Positions 42,219 to 50,844 of a stretch of 64,000 bases of DNA are shown here, one piece after another (position 1 is the stretch's first letter; each line of letters begins with the position of its first letter). The position numbers and the translations under genes are program-made. The stretch is from an uncultured Caulobacterales bacterium (GTDB lineage Bacteria > Pseudomonadota > Alphaproteobacteria > Caulobacterales > Maricaulaceae), in NCBI GenBank assembly GCA_938009235.1, contig CALLIK010000003.1:1-64000 (forward strand), written 5' to 3'. A model generated the notes under the pieces. It made no database searches and had not been told where the DNA came from. It worked only from the letters and a program-made list of their open reading frames with translations.

Positions 42219-43289
42219 CTAGCGGCGCAAGCCGTCTCCACCGCCGTTCACGAAATCTGCATCCGTGAGGCGCAAGATTTGTCCATCCGCATCGGTAGGG
42301 ACGGGACGGAAGGCCGTGGGAGAATAACCTTGCTCTATGCATTTATCTCGGCCCAGAGCTGCAAAGCGAGATTCAGCAATACAGAATTGAGCCGGCGTTA
42401 CGCTCTTGGACCGCAGGTGTCGGTCTGGCGCAGGTTCATTGTCTACTCCAATGTTTTCTTGGAGCGCAAAAATATGCGCCTGAGTTCCAATGAGGCTGTG
42501 ATCATAAGGTTTGGCGCAGGCACCTGGTTCGATTGGCCACCAGCCGCGTGAGGCCCAGTTGCCATCACTTTGGATAGCGATAGCTCCAAATATGCGTGCT
42601 GTACTATCATTGCAGAGGTCAATGCCAACGGCTTCGCGCGCTGTTTCTGCAGCGGGAATTAAAGCGGCGATTAAATCTTGATGACTGGCGGATTTATCCA
42701 AGGCGAGATCGGCCTTGGCGTCGCGAATGGTGCGCAATGTGCGTTGCCCTGACAGGCCATCGACACGGGTGATCTTATAGCCCGCATCTTGGAGCAAACG
42801 TTGTAGTCCTGCCGTTTCGGCTTTGTCGCCGAAATCAGAAGGTTCGATAAAGGCGGTTCTTTGTTCTGCGGGATCCACAGCGAAATAATTGCGGGTTTCC
42901 ATATTTTTTAACTGGCAATTGTCGGTTGTTTCGGATTCGAAATTTGACTCCGCGGCGCAAAGTTTGACAGGGCCTTTCCATTCGCGGATGCCGCCGCGAT
43001 GCATAGACAAGCTTTCAGCATATAAATAACGAGGACTATTTTTGGGTGTGATAAGCGTGGCGCATGCACCCGATTGAACATTGGTCCATCCCGCCGCGCG
43101 TAGTCCATTCGACCGAATATATACCGATGCAAAGCGCAGAACAAAGCTTGTCTCGTTGCAAACGTTCCAATTATTAGTCGTCGAAGAGGACGTGCCTTCA
43201 GTGACAGGCAGCACATCTGGGGCGCTTGTTTGAGCAAACGTGTTCGATGAAGCCAAGAGGCCTGCGATTAAAAAACACAGAGCGCGCAT
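42219..43289 (-). CDS. Secreted protein with two DUF1036 domains
   Basis: 356 residues. The signal peptide (LCFLIAGLLASSNTFAQ) is followed by a first DUF1036 domain (NWNVCNETSFVLRFASVYIRS... GWTNVQSGACATL), a linker resembling a peptidoglycan-binding repeat (LQRLLQDAGYKITRVDGLSGQRTLRTIRD), and a second DUF1036 domain (IDLCNDSTARIFGAIAIQSDGNWASRGWWPIEPGACAKP). Function unknown; the linker hints at the cell wall. Its start overlaps the argB stop (TAATG). Confidence 0.82.
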   Translation of the reverse strand: MRALCFLIAGLLASSNTFAQTSAPDVLPVTEGTSSSTTNNWNVCNETSFVLRFASVYIRSNGLRAAGWTNVQSGACATLITPKNSPRYLYAESLSMHRGGIREWKGPVKLCAAESNFESETTDNCQLKNMETRNYFAVDPAEQRTAFIEPSDFGDKAETAGLQRLLQDAGYKITRVDGLSGQRTLRTIRDAKADLALDKSASHQDLIAALIPAAETAREAVGIDLCNDSTARIFGAIAIQSDGNWASRGWWPIEPGACAKPYDHSLIGTQAHIFALQENIGVDNEPAPDRHLRSKSVTPAQFCIAESRFAALGRDKCIEQGYSPTAFRPVPTDADGQILRLTDADFVNGGGDGLRR

Positions 43290-44149
43290 TATCGGATCAA
43301 GGTGCCCGCACCCATATCGGTGAAAAGTTCCACCAAGAGGCCATGTGCACGGCGTCCATCTAATATGACTACGGCTTCGACGTTGCCTTCAACGGCGTCA
43401 ATTGCGGTTGTGAGTTTCGGGATCATGCCGCCTTTGGCGACGCCATCAGATATTAAGCCGCGCGCTTCACTCGCGGTCAGGTCGGTCAATAAATTACCAT
43501 CATTATCCATGACGCCTTCAATGTCGGTCAGTAACATCAGGCGACTGGCGCCAAGCGCGGAAGCTATAACGCCTGCGGCCGTATCCGCATTGATATTATA
43601 TCCATGTCCCTCATCATCTGCGCTGATCGGTGAAATCACAGGAATGAAGCCCGCGTCTCTATTGGCGAGAGTTTCGAGGAGGGTCACATCAGTCGAGACA
43701 GGTTCGCCTGTAAAGCCGAGGTCGGCATTCACAGCTCGCGCGGTTATGAGGCCTGCATCACGGCCTGAAATACCCACGGCTTTGCCGCCGGCCACATTAA
43801 TCGCGCTCACGATTGACTTGTTGATAGCCCCAGAGAGGACCATTTCGGCGACTCCCACAGTTTCCATGTCTGAAATTCGTAAGCCGTCTTTGAACTTAGT
43901 TTTGATTTCTAGCCGCTCTAGCATCGACCCGATTTGAGGGCCGCCGCCATGCACAACAACTGGCCATAGCCCGCATTGGCGTAATAAGACGATGTCTTTG
44001 GCAAACTCTGCGGTCAGCTCAGCGCTGCCCATCGCGTTACCGCCAAATTTTATGACGATCCAGCGGCCTGAGTGGCGTTGGATAAAGGGCAGGGCTTCGG
44101 ACAGAACTATGGCGCTAGTCCAACCTGATTCGTTTTTACGGCGTTTCAT
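43289..44149 (-). CDS. argB: Acetylglutamate kinase
   Basis: 286 residues; second step of arginine biosynthesis. WIVIKFGGNAMGS, LWPVVVHGGGPQIGSMLERL, GISGRDAGLI and NINADTAAGVIASALGASRLMLLTDIEGV are the family landmarks. It lies 8 bp after engB. The rpmH-rnpA-yidC-engB-argB order is characteristic of alphaproteobacteria. Confidence 0.96.
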   Translation of the reverse strand: MKRRKNESGWTSAIVLSEALPFIQRHSGRWIVIKFGGNAMGSAELTAEFAKDIVLLRQCGLWPVVVHGGGPQIGSMLERLEIKTKFKDGLRISDMETVGVAEMVLSGAINKSIVSAINVAGGKAVGISGRDAGLITARAVNADLGFTGEPVSTDVTLLETLANRDAGFIPVISPISADDEGHGYNINADTAAGVIASALGASRLMLLTDIEGVMDNDGNLLTDLTASEARGLISDGVAKGGMIPKLTTAIDAVEGNVEAVVILDGRRAHGLLVELFTDMGAGTLIR

Positions 44150-44157
44150 AGGATGTG

Positions 44158-44856
44158 TTATAACGGTTGACGCGGCAGGGCCAAGGTCGCGATTTCAGCA
44201 CGTAAATCGTCAAGGCCTGTCTTTTTCTCTGCCGATGTGACCATAAGTTCGGGATGCGCGGCAGGGCGTTTACCGATTGTGCGCGATGTGCGGCGCATGA
44301 CTTTTTCCAGATCGACCTTTTTGATCTTATCTGTTTTCGTCAAAACGAGCTGATATGTGACGGCTGCGTCGTCTAGCATTTCCATGAGTTCTAGGTCGGA
44401 TGGTTTAACGCCATGACGACTGTCAATCAGAAGAAAGACACGACGCAGGTCAGCGCGTCCACGCAGGAAAGATCGTGTCAGCTTTGTCCACGTCGAAATG
44501 CTAGACTTGGGTGCACGCGCATAGCCATAACCAGGCAAATCGACGAGGTTCAAACGCTCATCAACATTGAAGTAATTAAGCTCACGCGTGCGACCCGGTG
44601 TATTTGAGGCGCGCGCGATACCTTTGCGATTTGTGATCGCGTTGATGAGGGATGACTTCCCAACGTTCGATCGTCCCGCGAAACAAATTTCGGGACGAAT
44701 AGGCGGCGGTAGTTGTTCGAGCTGCACGACGGACAGCATGAATGTGATTTCTCTCGCGAACAGAAGGCGGCCGTCTTCGATTTGAACCTTTGTGAACTCT
44801 GGCGCTGTGGCCAGTTCGCCTAGAGGCTCAGGGCTGTCCTGATCGCGGGAACTCAT
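44158..44856 (-). CDS. engB: Ribosome-biogenesis GTPase EngB (YihA)
   Basis: 232 residues, a TrmE-Era-type GTPase used in large-subunit assembly. G1 FAGRSNVGKSSLINAI, G2 region ASNTPGRTRELNYF, G3 VDLPGYGYA, G4 LTKTDK and a G5-like TSAEKKTGLDDL. Overlaps yidC by 4 bases. Confidence 0.95.
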   Translation of the reverse strand: MSSRDQDSPEPLGELATAPEFTKVQIEDGRLLFAREITFMLSVVQLEQLPPPIRPEICFAGRSNVGKSSLINAITNRKGIARASNTPGRTRELNYFNVDERLNLVDLPGYGYARAPKSSISTWTKLTRSFLRGRADLRRVFLLIDSRHGVKPSDLELMEMLDDAAVTYQLVLTKTDKIKKVDLEKVMRRTSRTIGKRPAAHPELMVTSAEKKTGLDDLRAEIATLALPRQPL

Positions 44857-46691
44857 TTCTTTGGCTTCTTGGATTTTTTCTTCACGCTATTGGGTTCCAC
44901 AACAACCGCTTCGCCTTCGACGATAGGTTCAGGTTTACCCGTGAGGCGGCGGAAGAATTTATCAACAGGTGTGTCGACGCCGTTCTTGCGTGTGATCCAA
45001 TATTGCTGAGCGAAGGTTAGAATGTTGTTCCAGATCCAATAAATGAGCAATCCAGCTGGGAAGCCTGCGAGGATGAACATGAACATCCAAGGCATCCATT
45101 TCATCATTTTGCCCATCATAGCGGCTTGTTCACCCGCGCCGGCACCTGGTGCAGGCTGTAGTGTGTACATCAAGCTCATAGATGCGCCGTAAAGGATCGC
45201 GAGGGGTCCAATCGTTAGAAGTGCCGGAATGAACTCAGGCATGCCCGACCATGGGAACAAACCAAATCCGTTGATAATGGATAATGGGTCACGCGCTGAA
45301 AGATCTTGGATGTAGCCCGTGAAACTCTCGTGACGTAGATCGAGGTTGATAAATACGGCTTTATAAAGCGCGAAGAAGACGAACATTGTTGGGATGATTG
45401 GCAAACACCCCGCCGCTGGATTTGCGCCTTCGCGTTTATACAGGGCCATCATTTCTTGCTGCAACTTCATACGGTCATCTTTGTACCGTTCCTGCAGTTT
45501 TTTCAGCTTAGGTTGTACCTTTTTCATTTTAGCCTGCGATGCATATTGCTTTGAATAGAGCGGATACATCAGAAGCTTGATGAGGAGCGTCAGCGCGAGA
45601 ATACCAAGTCCGAGGCTGCCAAGTTTTTCGCCCAACCAAGATAAGGCGCGTGTGATGGGCTTAACGAGGATTTTTAGTTTTCCCCATCCAATGGCACTTG
45701 TTAGATGTTTGATGCCTGCATCTTCATAGGCGCTGAGCATTTTGTAGTCTTTCGGGGCAGCCATCATGTGCCCTACAGATGTAACCGTTGCGCCCGGCGT
45801 CAGTGTAAGTGCTGATGTCGTATAGGACGTTTCATAGACTTCTCTGTCGTTGATCAGTTTGAAGTCATATGACGCTTGAACGGATTTACCTTGCGGCGCG
45901 ATTGCGGCCTGCAACCAATATTTATCTGTTAGGCCGACCCATCCGCCTTCGCCAGATCCAGACCAGCCACCTTTTTTCTTGAGCTTCTTGTATTTCTGCT
46001 CGCTGTATTTTCCATCAATAACGGAAATTGGACCTTCTTGAATGATGAAGAAGTTCGTCAACCCCTCGGGGAGGCCCACTTGGCGCGAGACACCTTTGCG
46101 TTCGACGTTGGCGTCTGTTGACCCTGTATTCGTCAGTGTATCGGTGAGGGTGATGAGATATTTGTCATCAACGCTTAATGTACGTTCAATCCGAACATCT
46201 CCGACTTGCTTTTGCAAGAGCACAGGTGATGTTGGCGTTATGATGTCGCCAGATACAACAGCCCATGCAGACGCAGTGCCTGATCCGCCATCTACGGCGG
46301 TCCAGTTATCTGCGATATAAGCAGATTGGTCACCGCCGACTGGGTTTAATAATTTTACAAGACCGTCTTCAGGATCCAGCGTTGCATTATATTGCTTCAA
46401 CTCAAGATCATCAATGCGAGACCCTGTTGTTAGGAATGAACCCGTCAAAGCGGGTGTTTCAATTTTAATACGTGTGGCTTCGCCTTTAGCGATCAGCTCT
46501 TCGCGCGTTTTTGGTTCCTCAATGGCAAGTGTTGTGTCTATTTCGCCGCGTCTCTCTGCAGCGGCAGCAACTTCGGCTTCGGCATCCATGCGCGCGCGTT
46601 GCTGCGTCGGGGCTTCAATGAATGTGAAGTATAGCAGCACAACGATGGCTGACAGGATCATGGCCCAAATGAGATTTTTTTGTTCGTTCAT
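44853..46691 (-). CDS. yidC: Membrane protein insertase YidC
   Basis: 612 residues with the Gram-negative layout: one N-terminal helix (NLIWAMILSAIVVLLYFTFI), a large periplasmic domain (about 60-360), then five helices of the insertase core with MKKVQPKLKKLQERYKDDRMKLQQEMMALYKREGANPAAGCLPII. The C-terminus is basic (KKKSKKPKK), suited to ribosome contact. It inserts membrane proteins alone or with Sec. 26 bp after rnpA. Confidence 0.97.
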   Translation of the reverse strand: MNEQKNLIWAMILSAIVVLLYFTFIEAPTQQRARMDAEAEVAAAAERRGEIDTTLAIEEPKTREELIAKGEATRIKIETPALTGSFLTTGSRIDDLELKQYNATLDPEDGLVKLLNPVGGDQSAYIADNWTAVDGGSGTASAWAVVSGDIITPTSPVLLQKQVGDVRIERTLSVDDKYLITLTDTLTNTGSTDANVERKGVSRQVGLPEGLTNFFIIQEGPISVIDGKYSEQKYKKLKKKGGWSGSGEGGWVGLTDKYWLQAAIAPQGKSVQASYDFKLINDREVYETSYTTSALTLTPGATVTSVGHMMAAPKDYKMLSAYEDAGIKHLTSAIGWGKLKILVKPITRALSWLGEKLGSLGLGILALTLLIKLLMYPLYSKQYASQAKMKKVQPKLKKLQERYKDDRMKLQQEMMALYKREGANPAAGCLPIIPTMFVFFALYKAVFINLDLRHESFTGYIQDLSARDPLSIINGFGLFPWSGMPEFIPALLTIGPLAILYGASMSLMYTLQPAPGAGAGEQAAMMGKMMKWMPWMFMFILAGFPAGLLIYWIWNNILTFAQQYWITRKNGVDTPVDKFFRRLTGKPEPIVEGEAVVVEPNSVKKKSKKPKK

Positions 46692-46717
46692 GTGGACTGA
46701 CTCTTACGCTTTTGACT

Positions 46718-47101
46718 CTAAGACTGAGTGTTGTTTTCCCCGACCGGCCCGGAGGCACGACGCGAGAGGGTTATGAGGGCTTTACGCGTGTCGTCAAGGA
46801 GGTCCGTCCATTGCCGCGCAGTCGTAGAATCGCGCGCAATGAAGACATAGTCGTAACCGACAAGCCCTAATTCTGGTAAAAGCGCCTTCGCGGTTTCGCG
46901 TAAACGCCGTTTGGCTCGGTTCCGCGTAACGGCATTTCCGATTTTTTTTGTGGCTGTAAATCCAATGCCGATACCGTTTCGGGTCTCGTTTTTACGCATC
47001 TGGACGACAACGCCGCCTTTGGCTGAGTATAGTCCATTGCGGACATACAAAAACTCGGAACGCTTCTTCAGCCCCCCGAGTTTGATTTGTATCTCTGTCA
47101 T
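46718..47101 (-). CDS. rnpA: Ribonuclease P protein component
   Basis: 127 residues from ATG 47101 (MTEIQIKLGGLKKRSEFLYV). GIGFTATKKIGNAVTRNRAKRRLRE is the RNR signature that binds RNase P RNA, and YDYVFIARDSTT is the following conserved strand. A longer upstream frame overlaps rpmH in another frame and is not real. 40 bp downstream of rpmH. Confidence 0.95.
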   Translation of the reverse strand: MTEIQIKLGGLKKRSEFLYVRNGLYSAKGGVVVQMRKNETRNGIGIGFTATKKIGNAVTRNRAKRRLRETAKALLPELGLVGYDYVFIARDSTTARQWTDLLDDTRKALITLSRRASGPVGENNTQS

Positions 47102-47141
47102 AGCGGCCTTCACCGCGCCGGACCGTCCTAAGACAGTCAGA

Positions 47142-47276
47142 CTAGGCTGAAAGGCTCTTACGGCCTTTAGCGCGGCGACGTGCCAAGATAGCGCGACCAT
47201 TTTTAGTCGCCATGCGAGCGCGGAAGCCGTGACGGCGGGCGCGGACAAGATTTGATGGCTGGAACGTACGTTTCAT
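47142..47276 (-). CDS. rpmH: Large ribosomal subunit protein bL34
   Basis: 44 residues, very basic: [20 protein letters not shown], then [20 protein letters not shown] and SLSA. This is the canonical bL34 sequence. It is easy to miss because of its length. First gene of rpmH-rnpA-yidC-engB-argB; the promoter must lie in the 250 bp to its right, shared with the divergent DUF547 gene. Confidence 0.98.
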   Translation of the reverse strand: MKRTFQPSNLVRARRHGFRARMATKNGRAILARRRAKGRKSLSA

Positions 47277-47530
47277 CGGATTTCTCTTTATCGGTTCGGC
47301 GAGGCAAAACCCTAATAGGATTGTGCCAGTTATCTCAAGGTGCGCGACCTACGCTTGCTGGCGTTGACTGTCAAGACGTGCGTTCACGCTTAGGGAGGTC
47401 CATTTCAGGCCCTACTCGTAACGAGGCAGGCACAAGAACGTGATTGCGCGTGACCTAAGCGTTCACTGACTCTTTGCATTCGCCCGACTAATAGGCTCAT
47501 AACTTAGCGTACGATAGAGGATTTTATTAC

Positions 47531-48505
47531 ATGCGCCTTACATTACTGACATTGACCGCTCTTGCGACTCCGACATTCGCCTTTGCTGCCACGGATTGCG
47601 GTAACCCACCCGTGAAGACCGCCGAGGCCGTCTACACAATCCAAACGCCTGAGCAATTTATACAGCCTGCTGTAGCTGAACCTGCCGCGATTGTCATTGC
47701 ACCCGAGTGGAAAGAGAGCCCGCGAATCGAGGCGATTACGCCTGATGCTAATCTGGTGGCTCAAGCTGCCACACCCGTAGCCCCAACCTTTGAACCTTCA
47801 GCGCAACTGACCGCACCAGTTCAGGCCTATTCGAATTTACTTCAGCGCCGTATTTCTCGCGGAGAGGGCGGTTTGAACCTGTTTGATTATGCAGGCGCAG
47901 ACGCGGCAGGAGAGTTAAGCACGATCACAGCCTATACAGATCACTTAGCGAGCCAAAACCCTGACGCTATGATCGAGGCTGACCAAATTGCTTATTGGGC
48001 GAACCTTTATAATGCGCTCACAGTCAAAGTGATTTTAGAGAATCACCCTGTCACGTCCATTCGGAAGATCAAATCAGGCGCTTTTTCGGTTGGGCCGTGG
48101 AAACGTGATGCGGTCACCGTTAATGGCGAAGTGATTAGCCTCAACACAATTGAGCATGATATTTTGCGGAAGCGTTACGCGAACCCGTCTTTGGTTCATT
48201 ACATGGTCAACTGCGCCTCCATTGGCTGTCCGAACCTGAGTGACAAGCTTTGGGCCGGTTCGACATTGGACGCTGATCGCGAACAGGCCGCGCGAGATTT
48301 CATCAACTCACCGCGTGGTGTCAAAATCAAAGGCAATGAATTGAAAGTCTCCTCCATTTACGATTGGTTCAAAGAAGATTTTGGCGGATCGAAATCTGCA
48401 ACACTGGACCATTTCCGTAAATATGCAGGCCCAGAGTTGAAGGCCGCGCTCGACGCTGGCGCAACAATTGATGGCTACGGATATGATTGGTCGTTGAACG
48501 AATAG
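47531..48505 (+). CDS. Secreted DUF547-domain protein
   Basis: 324 residues. The signal peptide (LTLTALATPTFAFA) is followed by a low-complexity Pro/Ala stretch to about 90 and then DUF547. Its signature AYWANLYNALTVKVILENHP, SLNTIEHDILRKRYANPSLVHYMVNCASIGCPNL is present. DUF547 proteins are transglutaminase-like in fold with unknown substrates. GAGGA lies 9 bp upstream. First of three same-strand genes with gaps of 30-40 bp, ahead of a TVP38 membrane protein and a flavoprotein, a grouping seen widely in bacteria. Confidence 0.88.
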   Translation: MRLTLLTLTALATPTFAFAATDCGNPPVKTAEAVYTIQTPEQFIQPAVAEPAAIVIAPEWKESPRIEAITPDANLVAQAATPVAPTFEPSAQLTAPVQAYSNLLQRRISRGEGGLNLFDYAGADAAGELSTITAYTDHLASQNPDAMIEADQIAYWANLYNALTVKVILENHPVTSIRKIKSGAFSVGPWKRDAVTVNGEVISLNTIEHDILRKRYANPSLVHYMVNCASIGCPNLSDKLWAGSTLDADREQAARDFINSPRGVKIKGNELKVSSIYDWFKEDFGGSKSATLDHFRKYAGPELKAALDAGATIDGYGYDWSLNE

Positions 48506-48545
48506 AGCTTATCAGCTTTAACGCCTTCGAGACGAGAGAGATAAT

Positions 48546-49310
48546 ATGACTGATACAATACCGACAGCAAAACCGTCCAAACCTATTTGGATCAAACTTT
48601 GGCCAATTTACATCATCCTTGCGGGATTGGCATTCGCCATATCCCAAGGGTGGCACACGCAGCTTAGCCCATCTGCTTTGGGTGAGAATGCCGTGTACCT
48701 GAACACGTTGGTGGAAGAGAATTTTGTTCTCGTACTGCTAGCCTTTATCGGCATCTATATAGCGGCCACGGCGTTCATGGTTCCGGCCAGTGCGCTGACC
48801 ATTGGCGGTGGTTTTCTATTTGGGGCCTGGATTGGTGCGCCTGCGACTGTCGTTGGTGCGACTGTCGGGGCTTGCATATTGTTCACCGCCGCCAAATCCT
48901 CGATTGGTGAAGTTTTGAAATCGATTGCGGGGCCTTTTGTCGGGAAAATGGAAGCTGGGTTTAATGAAAGCCCGTTCTCTTATCTCTTCACGCTTCGCCT
49001 TATTCCAATCTTCCCTTTTGCAGTCGTCAATATTGCCCCTGCTATTTTGGGCGCGAAATTTCGGGATTATCTCATCACGACATTCATAGGTATTATCCCT
49101 GGTACGGTTGCATACTCATTGATTGGGTCGGGCATTAAAGAGGCGCTGCTTGAAGCGGCGGCTGCTGGTCAAGATGCAGATGTCGGTTCGTTAATTGGCG
49201 GATCGGTACAGAAGCTCATCCCAGCCTTTTTTGCGCTTGCGGTGGTGGCACTCATCCCTGCGATTTACAAAAAATTCTTCAAGAAAAATAAAGCGGCCGT
49301 CGAAGCCTAA
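48546..49310 (+). CDS. TVP38/TMEM64 (DedA-like) membrane protein
   Basis: 254 residues. Four or more hydrophobic helices with the family core LTIGGGFLFGAWIGAPATVVGATVGACILF and FLYLRLIPIFPF-like region (SYLFTLRLIPIFPFAVVNIAPAILGAKFRDYLITTFIGIIPGTV). TVP38/DedA-type (VTT-domain) proteins are implicated in lipid scrambling or small-ion transport. Its neighbours, a DUF547 protein and a disulfide-reductase flavoprotein, suggest they work together in an envelope redox or transport role. Confidence 0.88.
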   Translation: MTDTIPTAKPSKPIWIKLWPIYIILAGLAFAISQGWHTQLSPSALGENAVYLNTLVEENFVLVLLAFIGIYIAATAFMVPASALTIGGGFLFGAWIGAPATVVGATVGACILFTAAKSSIGEVLKSIAGPFVGKMEAGFNESPFSYLFTLRLIPIFPFAVVNIAPAILGAKFRDYLITTFIGIIPGTVAYSLIGSGIKEALLEAAAAGQDADVGSLIGGSVQKLIPAFFALAVVALIPAIYKKFFKKNKAAVEA

Positions 49311-49340
49311 TTGGCGAAAACGAGCTGAGAGAGATTTATT

Positions 49341-50795
49341 ATGTCTACGACTAAAACTGAATATGATGTCGACCTTTGCGTCATTGGCGCTGGCTCGGCT
49401 GGGTTGTCTGTTACTGCGGGCGCTGCGATGCTTGACCGTAATGTCCTCTTATTTGAGGGCGCAGAAATGGGTGGCGATTGCCTGAACCACGGGTGCGTAC
49501 CATCTAAAGCTATTTTGAAGGCTGGTAAAATTGCTCAAGCCCAGAGATCTGGCGAGAAATTTGGCATCACGCCTGTTGAACCTAAAGTCGATTGGGAGGC
49601 TGTTAAAGCTCACATCAAAGACGTTATCGCGACAATCGCTCCTGTCGATTCTGTCGAACGTTTCGAAGGCTTGGGCGCAACTGTCATTTCAGAATATGCG
49701 AAATTCGTCGATGCCAATACGGTTGAATCCGCGACGACACGCGTTCGCGCTAAACGCTTTGTTGTGGCCGTGGGTAGCCGCGCCTCCGCGCCGCCAATTC
49801 CAGGTTTGGATACAGTCGATTATGCGACGAATGAAAATATTTTCAGCCTTGATGCTTTCCCCTCTCACTTGCTTGTCATTGGCGCAGGTCCGATTGGTCT
49901 TGAGATGGGCCAAACGTTTCGCCGCTTGGGCGCAGAGGTAACGATTATTGATATTGCGGTGCCATTGGGCCGTAATGAACCTGAACATGCCAAAGTGCTC
50001 GTTCAGGCTTTGGAGGAGGAGGGCGTGAAATTTTACACACCGGCTTCGACGAAAGAAATTCGCAAGACGCCTAAGGGTATTGTTGTTGAGCTAGAAGATG
50101 GAACGTTGATTGAGGGCTCCCATCTTTTGGTCGCTGCGGGCCGCGCGCCTGCTGTGGATAATTTGGGGCTGGAGTCTGCGGGCATCGATTTTGACCGCCG
50201 CGGTATCGACACAGACGACAATCTTCGCACATCTAATAAGAAAGTTTATGCGGCTGGCGATGTGGCCAAAAACATGGGCGGCATGACCCATATTGCGGGC
50301 TTCCATGCAGGCCAACTTTTCAAGAACTTTTTCTTGCTACCACAAGGCCTGAACAAAGGCTTCTCAACGGCTAAGACTGATCGTATGCCTGCTGCCGTTT
50401 ATACGGAGCCAGAGCTCGCCAATATTGGCCTATCTGAGGCGCAAGCTCGCGAGAAATTTGGAGACGCAATCCAAGTCGCAGAGTTTCATTTCGATGAAAA
50501 TGACCGAGGCATTGCAGAGCGGTCTACCAAAGGTGGCGTGAAGATTATTGTTGGTAAAAAAGGCAAAATTTTGGGCGGTTCAATCGTTGGTGATTATGCA
50601 GGTGAAATGATCCATATGTTGTCCGTCGCGATGACGGGCAAAATGAAGGTCTCGCAATTGGCGCAAATTATCTCGCCTTACCCAACGCGCTCTGAAGCCG
50701 TAAAACGGGCTTGCTCTAGTCTTTACACGGAATCACTATTTGGGCCAAAATCCAAAGTCAGAACTGCCGCCAAGTTCTGGGCGAAATTTCAGTAG
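49341..50795 (+). CDS. Dihydrolipoamide-dehydrogenase/mercuric-reductase-like flavoprotein
   Basis: 484 residues of the class-I pyridine-nucleotide disulfide oxidoreductase family. FAD site VIGAGSAGLSV; redox pair GGDCLNHGCVPSKA (CxxxxC); NAD(P) site LLVIGAGPIGLEMGQTFRRLGAEVT; second FAD motif KKVYAAGDVAK. In the dimer domain, the usual catalytic HPTxSE is replaced by YPTRSE (SPYPTRSEAVKRA), so the acid-base His of lipoamide dehydrogenase is absent. The substrate is therefore probably not lipoamide. Third gene of the DUF547-TVP38-flavoprotein group. Confidence 0.9.
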   Translation: MSTTKTEYDVDLCVIGAGSAGLSVTAGAAMLDRNVLLFEGAEMGGDCLNHGCVPSKAILKAGKIAQAQRSGEKFGITPVEPKVDWEAVKAHIKDVIATIAPVDSVERFEGLGATVISEYAKFVDANTVESATTRVRAKRFVVAVGSRASAPPIPGLDTVDYATNENIFSLDAFPSHLLVIGAGPIGLEMGQTFRRLGAEVTIIDIAVPLGRNEPEHAKVLVQALEEEGVKFYTPASTKEIRKTPKGIVVELEDGTLIEGSHLLVAAGRAPAVDNLGLESAGIDFDRRGIDTDDNLRTSNKKVYAAGDVAKNMGGMTHIAGFHAGQLFKNFFLLPQGLNKGFSTAKTDRMPAAVYTEPELANIGLSEAQAREKFGDAIQVAEFHFDENDRGIAERSTKGGVKIIVGKKGKILGGSIVGDYAGEMIHMLSVAMTGKMKVSQLAQIISPYPTRSEAVKRACSSLYTESLFGPKSKVRTAAKFWAKFQ

Positions 50796-50844
50796 GCGTA
50801 ACTTGCGGCTAGGCTTTTGGCTTGCCGCGACGTAAACACGCACC

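Noticed and set aside
47102-47248. N-terminal extension of RnpA up to 47248
   Set aside because: The region is rpmH in another frame; RnpA homology begins after 47101.
47277-47530. Replication origin next to rpmH
   Set aside because: No DnaA-box cluster or dnaA seen; rpmH is not origin-linked in alphaproteobacteria.
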